Positions 52,116-61,651 of a stretch of DNA of 64,000 nucleotides are shown in pieces. Below the pieces are notes generated by a model that worked only from the letters and a program-made list of their open reading frames with translations, did not search any database and had not been told where the DNA came from. The position numbers were made by a program, and so were the translations under genes. Each line of letters starts with the position of its first letter. The stretch's first letter is position 1. Origin of the DNA: Glycomyces tritici (GTDB lineage: Bacteria > Actinomycetota > Actinomycetes > Mycobacteriales > Micromonosporaceae); assembly GCF_030403505.1 (NCBI RefSeq), contig NZ_JAUEMJ010000006.1, forward strand, positions 131,126-195,125. Reading direction: 5' to 3'.

Positions 52116-52528
52116 GGCGTGCTCCGGCGCTCGCGCGCACGGCCGGCGCGGGCGGCTTGCACGGCTTCGGCGAGGTCCCGCTGCAGCTGGGCGAAATCGC
52201 GTTCGGCGGCGCGCGGGGTGGCGCGCACGACGACGTCGGTCCCGGCGGGCCAGTGCGGCAGTTCGGCGGCGACGGCGTGCCGGAGGCGGCGCTTCACCTT
52301 GTTGCGCGCCACGGCGTTGCCCACGGCCTTGGAGACGACGAAACCCGCCCGCGCCGTGCGGTTCGCATCGGCGGCGGGCGGTGTCGGCGGCTGGGCCGCA
52401 GTGTCTTCGGTCGGAGCGTTCGCAGGTGCCCAGTGCACGACGACGCCGCCGCGGGCGGCGCGGCGGCCTCGCTTGAGCGCCGAACCGAAGTCCTGGCTGC
52501 GGCGAATGCGCGCGTCGGCTGGAAGCAC
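52112..52528 (-). CDS. rnpA: Ribonuclease P protein component
   Basis: Protein subunit of RNase P, needed for tRNA 5' maturation. The 138-residue protein starts [20 protein letters not shown] and has the RNR-type motif [16 protein letters not shown] near residue 80. It is longer than usual because of a Pro/Ala-rich insert ([20 protein letters not shown]) in front of the [13 protein letters not shown] region. GTG at 52528 is chosen by the family N-terminus; another GTG at 52537 lies too close to GAGGAC to be likely. Confidence 0.93.
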   Translation of the reverse strand: MLPADARIRRSQDFGSALKRGRRAARGGVVVHWAPANAPTEDTAAQPPTPPAADANRTARAGFVVSKAVGNAVARNKVKRRLRHAVAAELPHWPAGTDVVVRATPRAAERDFAQLQRDLAEAVQAARAGRARERRSTP

Positions 52529-52585
52529 TTGGATCACGTCCTCATCGAGGCCCCTAGAGCCTGCAAGGGACCGGGAGGCAAGCGC

Positions 52586-52723
52586 TCAGACGGTCAGCTG
52601 CTTGCGACCCTTGTTGCGGCGCGCGTTGATGATGGCGCGGCCGGCACGGGTCCGCATGCGCAGCCGGAAGCCGTGGGTGCGGTGACGACGGCGGTTGTTC
52701 GGCTGGTAGGTGCGCTTGCTCAC
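52586..52723 (-). CDS. rpmH: 50S ribosomal protein L34
   Basis: A 45-residue, very basic ribosomal protein: [20 protein letters not shown] and [20 protein letters not shown], matching L34 throughout. GTG at 52723 has GGGAG 8 bases upstream; an in-frame ATG (52738) would add five residues and is less likely. It starts the leftward operon and diverges from dnaA, as in nearly all Actinobacteria. Confidence 0.97.
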   Translation of the reverse strand: MSKRTYQPNNRRRHRTHGFRLRMRTRAGRAIINARRNKGRKQLTV

Positions 52724-53329
52724 GACGGAGTCTCCCATTACGAATAAGTTGCTGCTGCGCCAGGCCTCGGGCCCAGCCCCGGATCGGGGCTACGGGGACG
52801 CGGAGAACAGCCTAGCAGGGCATTCATGCGTCGCCCGCGCCGCGGACGGCGAGTGTGGCATGCCCCTCTGATTTCCAGAGGGCAACTCGCTCATGTTACT
52901 CGCCGCGTCGGGGCCGATGCCACCGCGGGGGCGGCCTGCGAGGCGGGCCTGCACAGCGGTGCGTCGTCCCGACCGTCCTGGGGACCGTCGCCGCGCGCGC
53001 CGGCGCCACGCCTGTGCAGGAGCGCCGCGACCGCTCCGAGCTGCCTGTGGATAACTTTGCGCGGATCGTGGACGACTTCCGTGTCACCCGAACGGCTTCG
53101 TCGGCGACCTCACAAGAAAACGCTGGTCATGACCGTGATTCAGGAAACATTGTCACAAGGCGCGCATGTGCACAGGCCAGCTGAAGGCCTGTGGATAACC
53201 TGTGGAAAACTTGCTGGAGCGCACTGGGGACGACCGGGTGCGGCGGTGCGGATCGCCTGTATCGGAGCCTACCTGGTGCGGCCTCTGAACTTCGCGAAAC
53301 AGCCCGTACATGGACAGAAGAAGCGAGGG
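52724..53329. promoter_or_regulatory. rpmH-dnaA divergent region with DnaA boxes
   Basis: In this 606-bp gap TGTGGATAA occurs at 53046-53054 and 53190-53198, the latter followed by TGTGGAAAA at 53201-53209. These DnaA boxes probably mediate dnaA autoregulation. A hairpin CCCTCTG/CAGAGGG lies at 52864-52882 and a longer inverted pair CCTGCACAG/CTGTGCAGG at 52948-53020. No gene is supported. Confidence 0.75.
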
Positions 53330-55174
53330 ATGGCGAAGGTGACCGACCAAGATCTGTCGGCAGTCTGGTCGGCGGTGTCCGCCGAGCTGGCTGACGCGTC
53401 GGCGCTCACTCGTCAGCAGTCGGCATGGATGCGGCTGTCCCAGCCCGTGCTGTCGATGCCCGGCACGTTCATCGTCGCCGCCCCCGACAAGTTCGCCCGC
53501 TCGGCCTTCGAGTCGAAACTGCGCCTGCCGATCAGCGAGGCCCTCTCCCGGCATCTGGGCCAGCCGACGCAGATCGCGGTCACGCTGCAGGAGAAGCAGG
53601 CCGAGGCCGCCCCGGTGAGCGAGGAGCCGCCCGCGGCCCCCGAGGCGCCGGTGAACGGCGCTCCGGCGGCGGACGCGACGATCGTCTTCGAGCGCCCCGC
53701 GTTCGACCAGCCGCCGCCGGCCGAGCCGCCCGCGCCGCGCGGACCCGTCCCGGCGCAGAACCCTCCCAGCCTCTTCGACTCCGCTCCCTTTCCTCCTTCG
53801 GACGGTGCCGCGTTCCGTTCCGGTGACGCCGAAGCGCCGCGCGCGCCCGAACCGGCCCCGCCCGCCGAGCCCGAGCGCCCGGCCGCGATCCCCCACCAGC
53901 CGGCGGGCCCCGCCGCGGCGCCCCCGGCGGTGGAGTCGCGATGGGAGGAGCACACGCCCGAACCCCCCGGTGAGGAGCTCGAACGGGTCCTCTCGGAGTC
54001 GGCCGCACGCCAGGGCGGCAAGGAGCACGGGTCCATGCCGCCGGTCGCTCCCCCGCCCTCGGACGACCCGGACCCGGCCCGGCGGGGCGGGATCACCAAG
54101 TCGCACAAGGACTCCGCACCGGTCAAGGCCATCGACGGGGTGGGCCGGCTCAACCCCCGGTACAACTTCGACACCTTCGTGATCGGCTCCTCCAACCGCT
54201 TCGCGCACGCGGCGGCGTTCGCCGTGGCCGAGGCGCCCGCGAAGGCCTACAACCCGCTGTTCCTCTACGGGGGCTCGGGGCTGGGCAAGACGCACCTGCT
54301 CCACGCGGTCGGCCATTACGCGCACGACCTGGGCACGGCCCACTCGGTGCGGTACGTGACCACCGAGGAGTTCACGAACGACTTCATCAACTCGCTCTCC
54401 GACCGGCGCCAGCAGGCCTTCCAGCGCCGCTACCGGGACGTCGACATCCTCCTCATCGACGACATCCAGTTCCTCATGGACCGCGAGCGCACGCAGGAGG
54501 AGTTCTTCCACACCTTCAACGCGCTGCACAACGCGAACAAGCAGCTGGTGATCTCCTCGGACCGCTCGCCGAAGCAGCTGCAGACCCTCGAGGACCGGCT
54601 GCGCACGCGCTTCGAGTGGGGCCTGCTCGCCGACATCCAGCCGCCGGACCTGGAGACGAGGATCGCGATCCTGCGCAAGAAGGCGGTGCAGGACGACCTC
54701 AACATCCCCACGGACGCCGTGGAGTTCATCGCCACCCAGATCCACCACTCGATCCGCGAGCTCGAGGGCGCGCTCATCCGCGTCACCGCGTACGCGAGCC
54801 TCAACCGCAAGCCGGTGGACCTGGGCCTGGCCGAGGAAGTGCTGCACGACATCATCCCCGAGAGCGGGAAGAACACCGAGGTCACGGTCGACCAGATCAT
54901 GCAGGCCACGGCCGACTACTTCGGCGTGGCCTCGGCCGACCTCAAGGGGAACTCGCGCTCGCGGGTGCTCGTGAACGCCCGCCAGGTCGCGATGTACCTG
55001 TGCCGGGAGCTGACGGACATGTCGCTGCCGCGGATCGGCCAGGCGTTCGGGGGCCGCGACCACACGACGGTCATGCATGCGAACAAGAAGATCCGCAAGC
55101 AGATGGCCGAGCGGCGGGCGCTCTACACGCAGATCGCCGAATTGACGAACCGTTTGAAACACACCGGCGAATGA
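53330..55174 (+). CDS. dnaA: Chromosomal replication initiator protein DnaA
   Basis: Binds DnaA boxes and opens oriC. The 614-residue protein has domain I ([20 protein letters not shown]), a long Pro/Ala-rich domain II (about residues 90-260), the AAA+ domain with Walker [15 protein letters not shown] and Walker [19 protein letters not shown], and the domain IV DNA-binding signature [21 protein letters not shown] at 53330 is given, but GAGGG abuts it and fits GTG at 53339 better, which would remove three residues. Length is large because of domain II, as in Streptomyces. Confidence 0.97.
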   Translation: MAKVTDQDLSAVWSAVSAELADASALTRQQSAWMRLSQPVLSMPGTFIVAAPDKFARSAFESKLRLPISEALSRHLGQPTQIAVTLQEKQAEAAPVSEEPPAAPEAPVNGAPAADATIVFERPAFDQPPPAEPPAPRGPVPAQNPPSLFDSAPFPPSDGAAFRSGDAEAPRAPEPAPPAEPERPAAIPHQPAGPAAAPPAVESRWEEHTPEPPGEELERVLSESAARQGGKEHGSMPPVAPPPSDDPDPARRGGITKSHKDSAPVKAIDGVGRLNPRYNFDTFVIGSSNRFAHAAAFAVAEAPAKAYNPLFLYGGSGLGKTHLLHAVGHYAHDLGTAHSVRYVTTEEFTNDFINSLSDRRQQAFQRRYRDVDILLIDDIQFLMDRERTQEEFFHTFNALHNANKQLVISSDRSPKQLQTLEDRLRTRFEWGLLADIQPPDLETRIAILRKKAVQDDLNIPTDAVEFIATQIHHSIRELEGALIRVTAYASLNRKPVDLGLAEEVLHDIIPESGKNTEVTVDQIMQATADYFGVASADLKGNSRSRVLVNARQVAMYLCRELTDMSLPRIGQAFGGRDHTTVMHANKKIRKQMAERRALYTQIAELTNRLKHTGE

Positions 55175-55566
55175 GCGGGCCTGTGGACAACTCTGTGGAA
55201 AAGCTGTGGATAACCGCGAATTTCTGTGGAAAGCCTGTGGACGGCGTGTGGATAACACGCGGGAGTGCGATTTCGACTCGCGATTTTCCTGTGGGTAACC
55301 CTGTGCATAACCTGTGGAAAAGCTGTGGACAGACCTGTGGATGAGATGTGGAAAACTCGGCGATTGTCGGGACCTGTGGATAAGCTCCTGATTCATCCAC
55401 AGGTTATGCACAGTCCGTCCACAGGCCTGGACCCGGAACGACCTGCGAAAAGAGGGGTTTTCCACAGTATCCACAGCACCGACTACTACGACGACAGTTA
55501 TATCTATAGAGAGTTCATTAGTAATAGCGCTGTGAACAACCGAGCTTCAGCGAGAAGGAGCCAACC
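55175..55566. other. Origin of replication oriC
   Basis: The dnaA-dnaN gap holds a dense array of DnaA boxes. TGTGGATAA is perfect at 55205-55213, 55247-55255 and 55375-55383. About ten near-matches lie on plus (TGTGGACAA, TGTGGAAAA, TGTGCATAA) and at least five inverted ones (TTTTCCACA, TATCCACA) toward the right. An AT-rich stretch, 55496-55529 (GTTATATCTATAGAG and so on), is the likely unwinding element. GAAGGAG precedes dnaN. Confidence 0.93.
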
Positions 55567-56715
55567 ATGAAGTTCCAAGTTGACCGAGACACCTTCGCCG
55601 ACGCTGTCTCGTGGACCGCCAAGAGCCTCCCGGCCCGCCCGTCGGTGCCCGTCCTCGCGGGCGCCCGCCTCTCCGTGGACGAGGGCGAGCTGACCATCTC
55701 CGGTTTCGACTACGAGATCTCCACTCGCGTCACCGTGGCCGTCACCGGCGAGTCCGCCGGGACCGCCCTGGTCTCGGGCAAGCTCCTGTCGGAGATCGTC
55801 AAGGCCCTCCCGAACAAGCCCGTCGACTTCGTCGTCGACGGCCCCCACGCGGAACTCACCTGCGGCTCGGCGCGGTTCACCCTGCCGACGATGCCGCTCG
55901 AGGACTACCCGAGCCTGCCCCAGATGCCCGAGGCCATCGGCACCATCGACGCCGACGAGTTCGCGCGCGCCGTCGCGCAGACCGCCGTCGCCGCCGGCAA
56001 GGACGAGACCCTGCCGACGATGACCGGCGTCCAGGTCGAGATGACCGGCGGCGGCATCGGCATGCTCGCCACCGACCGCTACCGCATGGCCATCCGCGAC
56101 TCCTCGTGGGAGCCCGGGGACCCCAGCGTGGCCGTCACCGTCCTCGTGCCCGCCAAGGCCCTCGCGGACACCGCCCGCACCTTCGGGTCCTTCTCCGGCC
56201 CCGTGACGATCGCCGTGCCCCACGGCACCGAGGGCGCCCCCGGCATGATCGGCTTCATCGCCGGCGGCCGCCAGACCACCTCGCGCGTGCTCGACGGCCA
56301 GCTGCCGCCGCTGCGCAGCCTCCTCGCGACCTCGTACGCGACCACCCTGCGCGTCAAGACCGCCGACCTCATCGAGGTCGCGCGCCGCGTCGCGCTCGTG
56401 GGCGACCGCAACTCGCCGATCCGCCTCTCGTTCGACGAGGACGGCCTCGTGGTCGAGGCCGGCGGCGCCGAGGACGCGAAGGCCTCCGAGGCGATGGACT
56501 GCACGCTCGAGGGCGAGCCGGGCAAGATCGCGTTCAACCCCACGTACCTGCTCGACGGCCTGTCCGCTGTGGACGCGCCCTACACGGCGTTCAAGATGAA
56601 CGAGCTGGGGAAGCCGGTCGTGATGACCGGGCAGCCCGCGCCCGAAGATGAGGAATCTGACACAAATCACGACGTGTACCTGTACATGCTGCAACCATTG
56701 CGTTGGGACGCCTGA
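55567..56715 (+). CDS. dnaN: DNA polymerase III beta subunit (sliding clamp)
   Basis: The 382-residue processivity clamp, three similar domains. Seen: MKFQVDRDTFADAVSWTAKS and LPARPSVPVLAGARLSVDEG at the N-terminus, LPTMTGVQVEMTGGGIGMLA with TDRYRMAIRDSSW in the middle, and the C-terminal HDVYLYMLQPLRWDA, with a less usual end than the MPMRL of many clamps. ATG has GAAGGAG upstream. It follows oriC and starts the rightward replication operon. Confidence 0.97.
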   Translation: MKFQVDRDTFADAVSWTAKSLPARPSVPVLAGARLSVDEGELTISGFDYEISTRVTVAVTGESAGTALVSGKLLSEIVKALPNKPVDFVVDGPHAELTCGSARFTLPTMPLEDYPSLPQMPEAIGTIDADEFARAVAQTAVAAGKDETLPTMTGVQVEMTGGGIGMLATDRYRMAIRDSSWEPGDPSVAVTVLVPAKALADTARTFGSFSGPVTIAVPHGTEGAPGMIGFIAGGRQTTSRVLDGQLPPLRSLLATSYATTLRVKTADLIEVARRVALVGDRNSPIRLSFDEDGLVVEAGGAEDAKASEAMDCTLEGEPGKIAFNPTYLLDGLSAVDAPYTAFKMNELGKPVVMTGQPAPEDEESDTNHDVYLYMLQPLRWDA

Positions 56716-56798
56716 CCCGCACAACGACGTGAGTGACCCTGGCGCGTACTCCGCTGACCGCGGAACCTTCTGGACTCAAAAGTGAAGGGGGGCGCGAC

Positions 56799-57674
56799 AT
56801 GCAACTCGGCATGATCGGGCTCGGCAAGATGGGCGGCAACATGAAGTTGCGGCTCGAGAAGGCTGGACACCAGGTCGTCGGCTACGACCGCAACCCCGAC
56901 GTGGCCGACGTCGGCTCGCTCGGCGAGCTCGTCGCCGCCCTCGACGGCCCCCGGGCCATCTGGGTCATGGTCCCCGCAGGGGAGCCCACCAGGTCCACCG
57001 TGGCCGAACTGGGCGCGCTGCTCGCCGAGGGCGACATCGTCATCGACGGCGGCAACTCGCGGTTCACCGACGACGCCGTGAACGCCGCGCTCCTGGCCGA
57101 GCGCGGCATCGGCTACGTCGACGCGGGCGTCTCCGGCGGCGTCTGGGGCATCACCGAGGGCTACGCCCTCATGGTCGGCGGCGCCGAGGGCGACGTGGAG
57201 CGGCTCATGCCGATCTTCAACGCGCTCAAGCCCGAAGGCGAGTTCGGCTTCGTCCACGCCGGCGGCGTCGGCGCGGGCCACTACGCCAAGATGGTGCACA
57301 ACGGCATCGAGTACGCCATGATGCAGGCCTACGCCGAAGGCTACGAGCTGCTCGAGGCCTCCGAACACGTCGACAACGTCCCGGAGATCTTCAAGTCCTG
57401 GCGCTCGGGCACCGTGATCCGCTCCTGGCTGCTCGACCTCATGGACCGCGCCCTCACCGACGACCCCGAGCTGGCCCGCGTCAAGGGCTACGTCGAGGAC
57501 TCCGGCGAGGGCCGCTGGACCGTCGACGAGGGCATTCGCCTGCGCGTCCCGCTCCCGGCGATCACCGAGTCGCTGTTCGCGCGGTTCACCTCTCGCCAGG
57601 AGGACTCCCCGGCGATGAAGGCCGTCGCGGCGCTCCGGAACCAGTTCGGCGGACACGCCGTCAAGTCCGAGTAG
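56799..57674 (+). CDS. gnd: 6-phosphogluconate dehydrogenase, decarboxylating (short type)
   Basis: Oxidises 6-phosphogluconate to ribulose-5-phosphate in the pentose phosphate pathway. The 291-residue protein is the short form. Seen: NAD(P)-binding MIGLGKMGGNMKLRLEKAGH, DGGNSRFTDDAVNAALLAER, DAGVSGGVWGITEGYALMVG and the catalytic HAGGVGAGHYAKMVHNGIEY. ATG at 56799 has GAAGGGGGG upstream. Position between dnaN and recF is conserved in Actinobacteria. Confidence 0.95.
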   Translation: MQLGMIGLGKMGGNMKLRLEKAGHQVVGYDRNPDVADVGSLGELVAALDGPRAIWVMVPAGEPTRSTVAELGALLAEGDIVIDGGNSRFTDDAVNAALLAERGIGYVDAGVSGGVWGITEGYALMVGGAEGDVERLMPIFNALKPEGEFGFVHAGGVGAGHYAKMVHNGIEYAMMQAYAEGYELLEASEHVDNVPEIFKSWRSGTVIRSWLLDLMDRALTDDPELARVKGYVEDSGEGRWTVDEGIRLRVPLPAITESLFARFTSRQEDSPAMKAVAALRNQFGGHAVKSE

Positions 57675-57702
57675 CCGAACGCGGCCCGAGCCGCGAAGCG
57701 AT

Positions 57703-57729
57703 GAGTGCCGGGACGCAGTCTCGGCACTC
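57703..57729 (+). terminator. Terminator after gnd
   Basis: GAGTGCCG (57703-57710) pairs with CGGCACTC (57722-57729) over an 11-base loop. recF has its own start region 27 bp beyond. Confidence 0.65.
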
Positions 57730-57755
57730 GGTGCGTTCCGGGTCGGGCGAGCGGG

Positions 57756-57761
57756 CATCAT
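57756..57761 (+). promoter_or_regulatory. -10-like hexamer of recF, leaderless layout
   Basis: CATCAT is followed by AGAGGC and GTG at 57768. It lacks the leading T but keeps the six-base spacing seen elsewhere. Confidence 0.45.
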
Positions 57762-57767
57762 AGAGGC

Positions 57768-58904
57768 GTGCGCGTACGACAGCTGCAATTGACGGACTTC
57801 AGGTCCTACGCGCATGCCCAAGTCCTGTTCGACGAAGGACCATCGATCCTGGTGGGCCCCAACGGACACGGCAAGACCAACCTGGTCGAGGCCCTGGTCT
57901 ACCTGGCGAACCTCCGCTCCCACCGCGTCTCCTCCGACGCCCCCCTGGTCCGCCAGGGCTGCGAGCAGGCCGTCGTCCGGGCCGAGATCGTCCACGACTC
58001 CCGGCGCCTCCTCGCCGAGCTGGCGATCGTCCCCGGCAAGTCCAACAAGGCCCGCCTCAACCGCACCGACCTCAAGCGCCCGCGCGAGATCATCGGCGCG
58101 CTCAAGGCCATCGCGTTCGCCCCCGAGGACCTGGCGCTGGTGCGCGGGGAGCCGTCCGCCCGCCGCCGCTACCTCGACGAGCTGCTGAGCGCGCGCTTCC
58201 CCCGCTTCGCCGGGGTCCGCGCCGACTACGAGCGGGTCCTCAAGCAGCGCAACACCCTCCTGCGGACGGCCTACCTCGCGAAGAAGACCGGCGGCCGCGG
58301 CCCCGGCGGGGCCGAGATGGCCACCCTCGACGCGTGGGACGCGCACCTCGCGCGGCACGGCGCCGAGCTCATGGCCGGGCGCCTCGCGCTCCTGGAGGAC
58401 CTCACGGAGCCGATCAGCAAGGCCCACTCCAAGATCGCCGACGGGCGCGCCGAGGTGCACCTGGCGTACGAGTCCGAACTCGGCGCCGACCTCACCGCCG
58501 ACCAGGACGTCCTCACCGCGCGTCTGGGCGCCGCGCTCGCCGGGGCCCGCGCCAAGGAGGTCGAACGGGGCACCACCCTGATCGGCCCGCACCGCGACGA
58601 CCTCGACCTGCGGCTCGGCTCGATGCCCGTGAAGGGCTACGCCTCGCACGGCGAGACCTGGTCGGTCGCGCTCGCACTCCGCTTGGGCGCCTTCGAACTC
58701 CTGCGAGCCGACGGCACGGCCCCGATCCTCATCCTCGACGACGTGTTCGCCGAGCTCGACGGCACGCGGCGCGAGCGCCTCGCCGAGTACGCCGAGGCCG
58801 CCCCGCAGACGCTCATCACCTGCGCCGTCGCCGGGGACGTCCCCGAGCGGCTCACCGGCGCCCGCTACGACGTGTGGGAAGGCGAGGTCAAACGTGTCCT
58901 TTAA
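57768..58904 (+). CDS. recF: DNA replication and repair protein RecF
   Basis: SMC-like ATPase that loads RecA at gaps. The 378-residue protein starts VRVRQLQLTDFRSYAHAQV; Walker A is LVGPNGHGKTNLVEALVYL (about residues 30-48), GPHRDDLDLRLG is the family signature, and Walker B reads ILILDDVFAELDGTRRERL. GTG at 57768 fits the family N-terminus; the frame is open 21 codons further up. It overlaps dciA by 11 bp. Confidence 0.96.
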   Translation: MRVRQLQLTDFRSYAHAQVLFDEGPSILVGPNGHGKTNLVEALVYLANLRSHRVSSDAPLVRQGCEQAVVRAEIVHDSRRLLAELAIVPGKSNKARLNRTDLKRPREIIGALKAIAFAPEDLALVRGEPSARRRYLDELLSARFPRFAGVRADYERVLKQRNTLLRTAYLAKKTGGRGPGGAEMATLDAWDAHLARHGAELMAGRLALLEDLTEPISKAHSKIADGRAEVHLAYESELGADLTADQDVLTARLGAALAGARAKEVERGTTLIGPHRDDLDLRLGSMPVKGYASHGETWSVALALRLGAFELLRADGTAPILILDDVFAELDGTRRERLAEYAEAAPQTLITCAVAGDVPERLTGARYDVWEGEVKRVL

Positions 58905-59349
58905 CGGCGGCTACGACTACCGCCCCCGGCCCAGGCGCCGGGGCAAGTCCGACGACCCGCGCTTCCGCAAGGAGTGGTCCGGTCCCGGCCCCGACAAGCG
59001 CGACCCGGAGACGCTGGGGAGCCTGCTCCCCCAGGTCGTGCGCAAGAACGGCTGGACCCGCAAGGTGGCCGACGCCTCGGTGTTCGGCCGGTGGGAGGCC
59101 ATCGTCGGCGCCGACATCGCGAGCCACTGCCGGCCCGAGCAGCTCGAGAACGGCGAGCTCCTCGTCGTGGCCGAGTCGACGGCGTGGGCGACGCAGCTGC
59201 GGCTGTTCTCGCGCCAGATCCACGGCAAGCTCGCCGCGGCCCTGGGGCCGAGCGTCGTCAAGCGCCTGAAGATCGTCGGACCGAAGCAGCCGACACGTTC
59301 CTTCGGTCCGCGGCGCGTACGGTTTAATGGCTCCCGTGACACGTTCTGA
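58894..59349 (+). CDS. DciA-like protein (DUF721)
   Basis: A 151-residue protein of the DUF721/DciA family, proposed helicase-loading factor in bacteria without DnaC. An Arg/Pro/Asp-rich N-terminus precedes a compact domain: VFGRWEAIVGADIASHCRPE, LLVVAESTAWATQLRLFSRQ and VKRLKIVGP. GTG at 58894 lies inside the recF end (11-bp overlap), so it is co-translated. A position between recF and gyrB is the Actinobacterial standard. Confidence 0.92.
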   Translation: MSFNGGYDYRPRPRRRGKSDDPRFRKEWSGPGPDKRDPETLGSLLPQVVRKNGWTRKVADASVFGRWEAIVGADIASHCRPEQLENGELLVVAESTAWATQLRLFSRQIHGKLAAALGPSVVKRLKIVGPKQPTRSFGPRRVRFNGSRDTF

Positions 59350-59650
59350 AGCCGCACACCCCTGAGTCCGTAGGGGGGTTCATGTCCCCGCCCCTCGGTG
59401 CGACTGTGACGACAACGAGGCGCACGGAAGCGGTTACAGAAGTCCGGGCCAAGTAGACTTGGCGGATGCGGTCCGGCCGGCGCTCGCGGCGCCCGGCCAT
59501 TGTCGTGGCGGCGCTGCCATGGTCGGCGCGCCTGCCGGCCCCTTTGGACCAGACATTCAGGCAGGTCCAAGGCCAGATGGCTGAAAAGTGTCACAGCCAT
59601 GGACTAACTTTCTCACTACTGACCGTGAACGACGACAGAAGGAGTTGCCG
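59350..59650. promoter_or_regulatory. Leader and promoter region of gyrB
   Basis: A weak hairpin ACCCCT/AGGGGG at 59358-59379 may end the recF-dciA transcript. TAGACT (59454-59459) followed by TGGCGG and ATG (59466) has the leaderless layout and could start a gyrB transcript with a leader of about 185 bases. AGGAG precedes gyrB. Confidence 0.55.
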
Positions 59651-61609
59651 GTGGCGGCGAAGCAGCAGGACGAGTACAGCGCCAGTTCGCTGCAGGTCCT
59701 CGAAGGCCTCGAGGCCGTCAGGAAGCGCCCGGGCATGTACATCGGCTCGACCGGCGAGCGCGGCCTGCACCACCTCATCTGGGAAGTCGTGGACAACTCG
59801 GTGGACGAGTCCCTCGCGGGCTACTGCACCGACATCGTGGTGACCCTGACCGAGGACGGCGGCGTCAGCGTCCAGGACAACGGCCGCGGTTTCCCGGTCG
59901 ACCTCCACCCCAAGCTGAAGAAGCCCGGTGTCGAAGTGGCCCTCACGGTCCTCCACGCGGGCGGCAAGTTCGACTCCCAGACCTACGCGGTCTCGGGCGG
60001 TCTGCACGGCGTCGGCGTCTCCGTCGTGAACGCGCTCTCCACGCGCGTCTCGATCGAGATCCGCCGCGACGGCTTCGTGTGGCGCCAGGACTACAAGCAC
60101 GCGCAGCCCGGCCCGCTGGAGAAGGGCGAGCCCACCGACGCCTCGGGCACGATCCTCACCTTCTGGCCCGACGGGGACATCTTCGAGACCCTCGAGTTCG
60201 ACTACAACACGGTCTACCGCCGCCTCCAGGAGATGGCGTTCCTCAACGGCGGCCTGTCGATCACCCTGCGCGACGAGCGCCCCGACCACTACGACGTCGA
60301 CGGCAACGTCCGCCACGTGGTCTTCAAGTACGACGAGGGCATCGCCGACTTCGTGCGCCACCTCAACGCCGCGAAGTCGCCCGTCCACCAGTCGGTGGTG
60401 GCCTTCCAGGCCGAGGAGTCCGAGCAGTCGCTGGAGATCGCGATGCAGTGGAACGAGTCCTACGGGGAGTCGGTCTACACGTTCGCGAACGCGATCAACA
60501 CGCACGACGGCGGCACCCACGAAGAGGGCTTCCGCTCGGCGCTGACGAACACGATCAACAAGTACGGGCTCGAGAAGAAGATCATCAAGTCCGAGAAGGA
60601 CCGCCTCTCCGGCGAGGACATCCGCGAGGGCCTGGCCGCGATCATCTCGGTGAAGCTGCGCGAGCCGCAGTTCGAGGGCCAGACCAAGGCGAAGCTCGGC
60701 AACACCGAGGTGAAGAGCTTCGTGCAGAAGGTGTGCAACGAGCACCTGCCCGACTGGCTCGACCGCCACCCCAAAGAGGCGCGGATCATCATCCAGAAGG
60801 CCTCCAGCGCCGCGAACGCCCGCAAGGCCGCGCAGCAGGCCCGCAAGCTGGCCCGCCGCAAGAGCCTGCTGGAGTCCTCCTCCATGCCGGGCAAGCTGGC
60901 CGACTGCCAGTCCACGAACCCCGAGGAGTGCGAGATCTTCGTGGTCGAGGGCGACTCGGCCGGCGGCTCCGCGAAGCAGGGCCGCAACCCGCGCACGCAG
61001 GCGATCATGCCCATCCGCGGCAAGATCCTGAACGTGGAGAAGGCCCGCCTCGACAAGATCCTCAAGAACAACGAGGTCCAGGGCATGATCACCGCCCTGG
61101 GCACCGGCATCCACGAGGAGTTCGAGGCCGAGAAGCTCCGCTACCACAAGGTCATCCTGATGTCGGACGCCGACGTCGACGGCCACCACATCAACACGCT
61201 GCTCCTGACGCTGCTGTTCCGGTTCATGCGCCCGCTCGTGGAGCTGGGGCACGTGTACATGAGCCAGCCGCCGCTGTACAAGATCAAGTGGAACAAGAAG
61301 GGCGACCTGGTCGACTACGCCTACTCGGACGCCGAGCGCGACCGGATCATCGAGGCGGGCCTCGCCTCGGGCAAGTCCGACCCGCGCCGCTCCGACGGCG
61401 TCCAGCGCTACAAGGGTCTCGGTGAGATGAACTACACCGAGCTGTGGGAGACGACCATGGACCCCGCGCAGCGCAACCTCCTCCAGGTTCAGCTCGACGA
61501 TGCGGCAACCGCCGACGAGCTCTTCAGCGTCCTGATGGGTGAGGACGTGGAGAGCCGCCGCCGCTTCATCCAGGAGAACGCCAAGGACGTCCGCTTCTTG
61601 GACATCTAG
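59651..61609 (+). CDS. gyrB: DNA gyrase subunit B
   Basis: ATPase subunit of gyrase. The 652-residue protein begins with the GHKL ATPase ([46 protein letters not shown]), then the transducer, then TOPRIM motifs [31 protein letters not shown] and [12 protein letters not shown] at 59651 is chosen because AGGAG lies 6 bases upstream; the frame is open 21 codons further upstream. gyrA follows after 42 bp. Confidence 0.98.
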   Translation: MAAKQQDEYSASSLQVLEGLEAVRKRPGMYIGSTGERGLHHLIWEVVDNSVDESLAGYCTDIVVTLTEDGGVSVQDNGRGFPVDLHPKLKKPGVEVALTVLHAGGKFDSQTYAVSGGLHGVGVSVVNALSTRVSIEIRRDGFVWRQDYKHAQPGPLEKGEPTDASGTILTFWPDGDIFETLEFDYNTVYRRLQEMAFLNGGLSITLRDERPDHYDVDGNVRHVVFKYDEGIADFVRHLNAAKSPVHQSVVAFQAEESEQSLEIAMQWNESYGESVYTFANAINTHDGGTHEEGFRSALTNTINKYGLEKKIIKSEKDRLSGEDIREGLAAIISVKLREPQFEGQTKAKLGNTEVKSFVQKVCNEHLPDWLDRHPKEARIIIQKASSAANARKAAQQARKLARRKSLLESSSMPGKLADCQSTNPEECEIFVVEGDSAGGSAKQGRNPRTQAIMPIRGKILNVEKARLDKILKNNEVQGMITALGTGIHEEFEAEKLRYHKVILMSDADVDGHHINTLLLTLLFRFMRPLVELGHVYMSQPPLYKIKWNKKGDLVDYAYSDAERDRIIEAGLASGKSDPRRSDGVQRYKGLGEMNYTELWETTMDPAQRNLLQVQLDDAATADELFSVLMGEDVESRRRFIQENAKDVRFLDI

Positions 61610-61651
61610 CGGCCCGCCGACCACGTTCCGACGACAAGCAAGGAAGCACTG

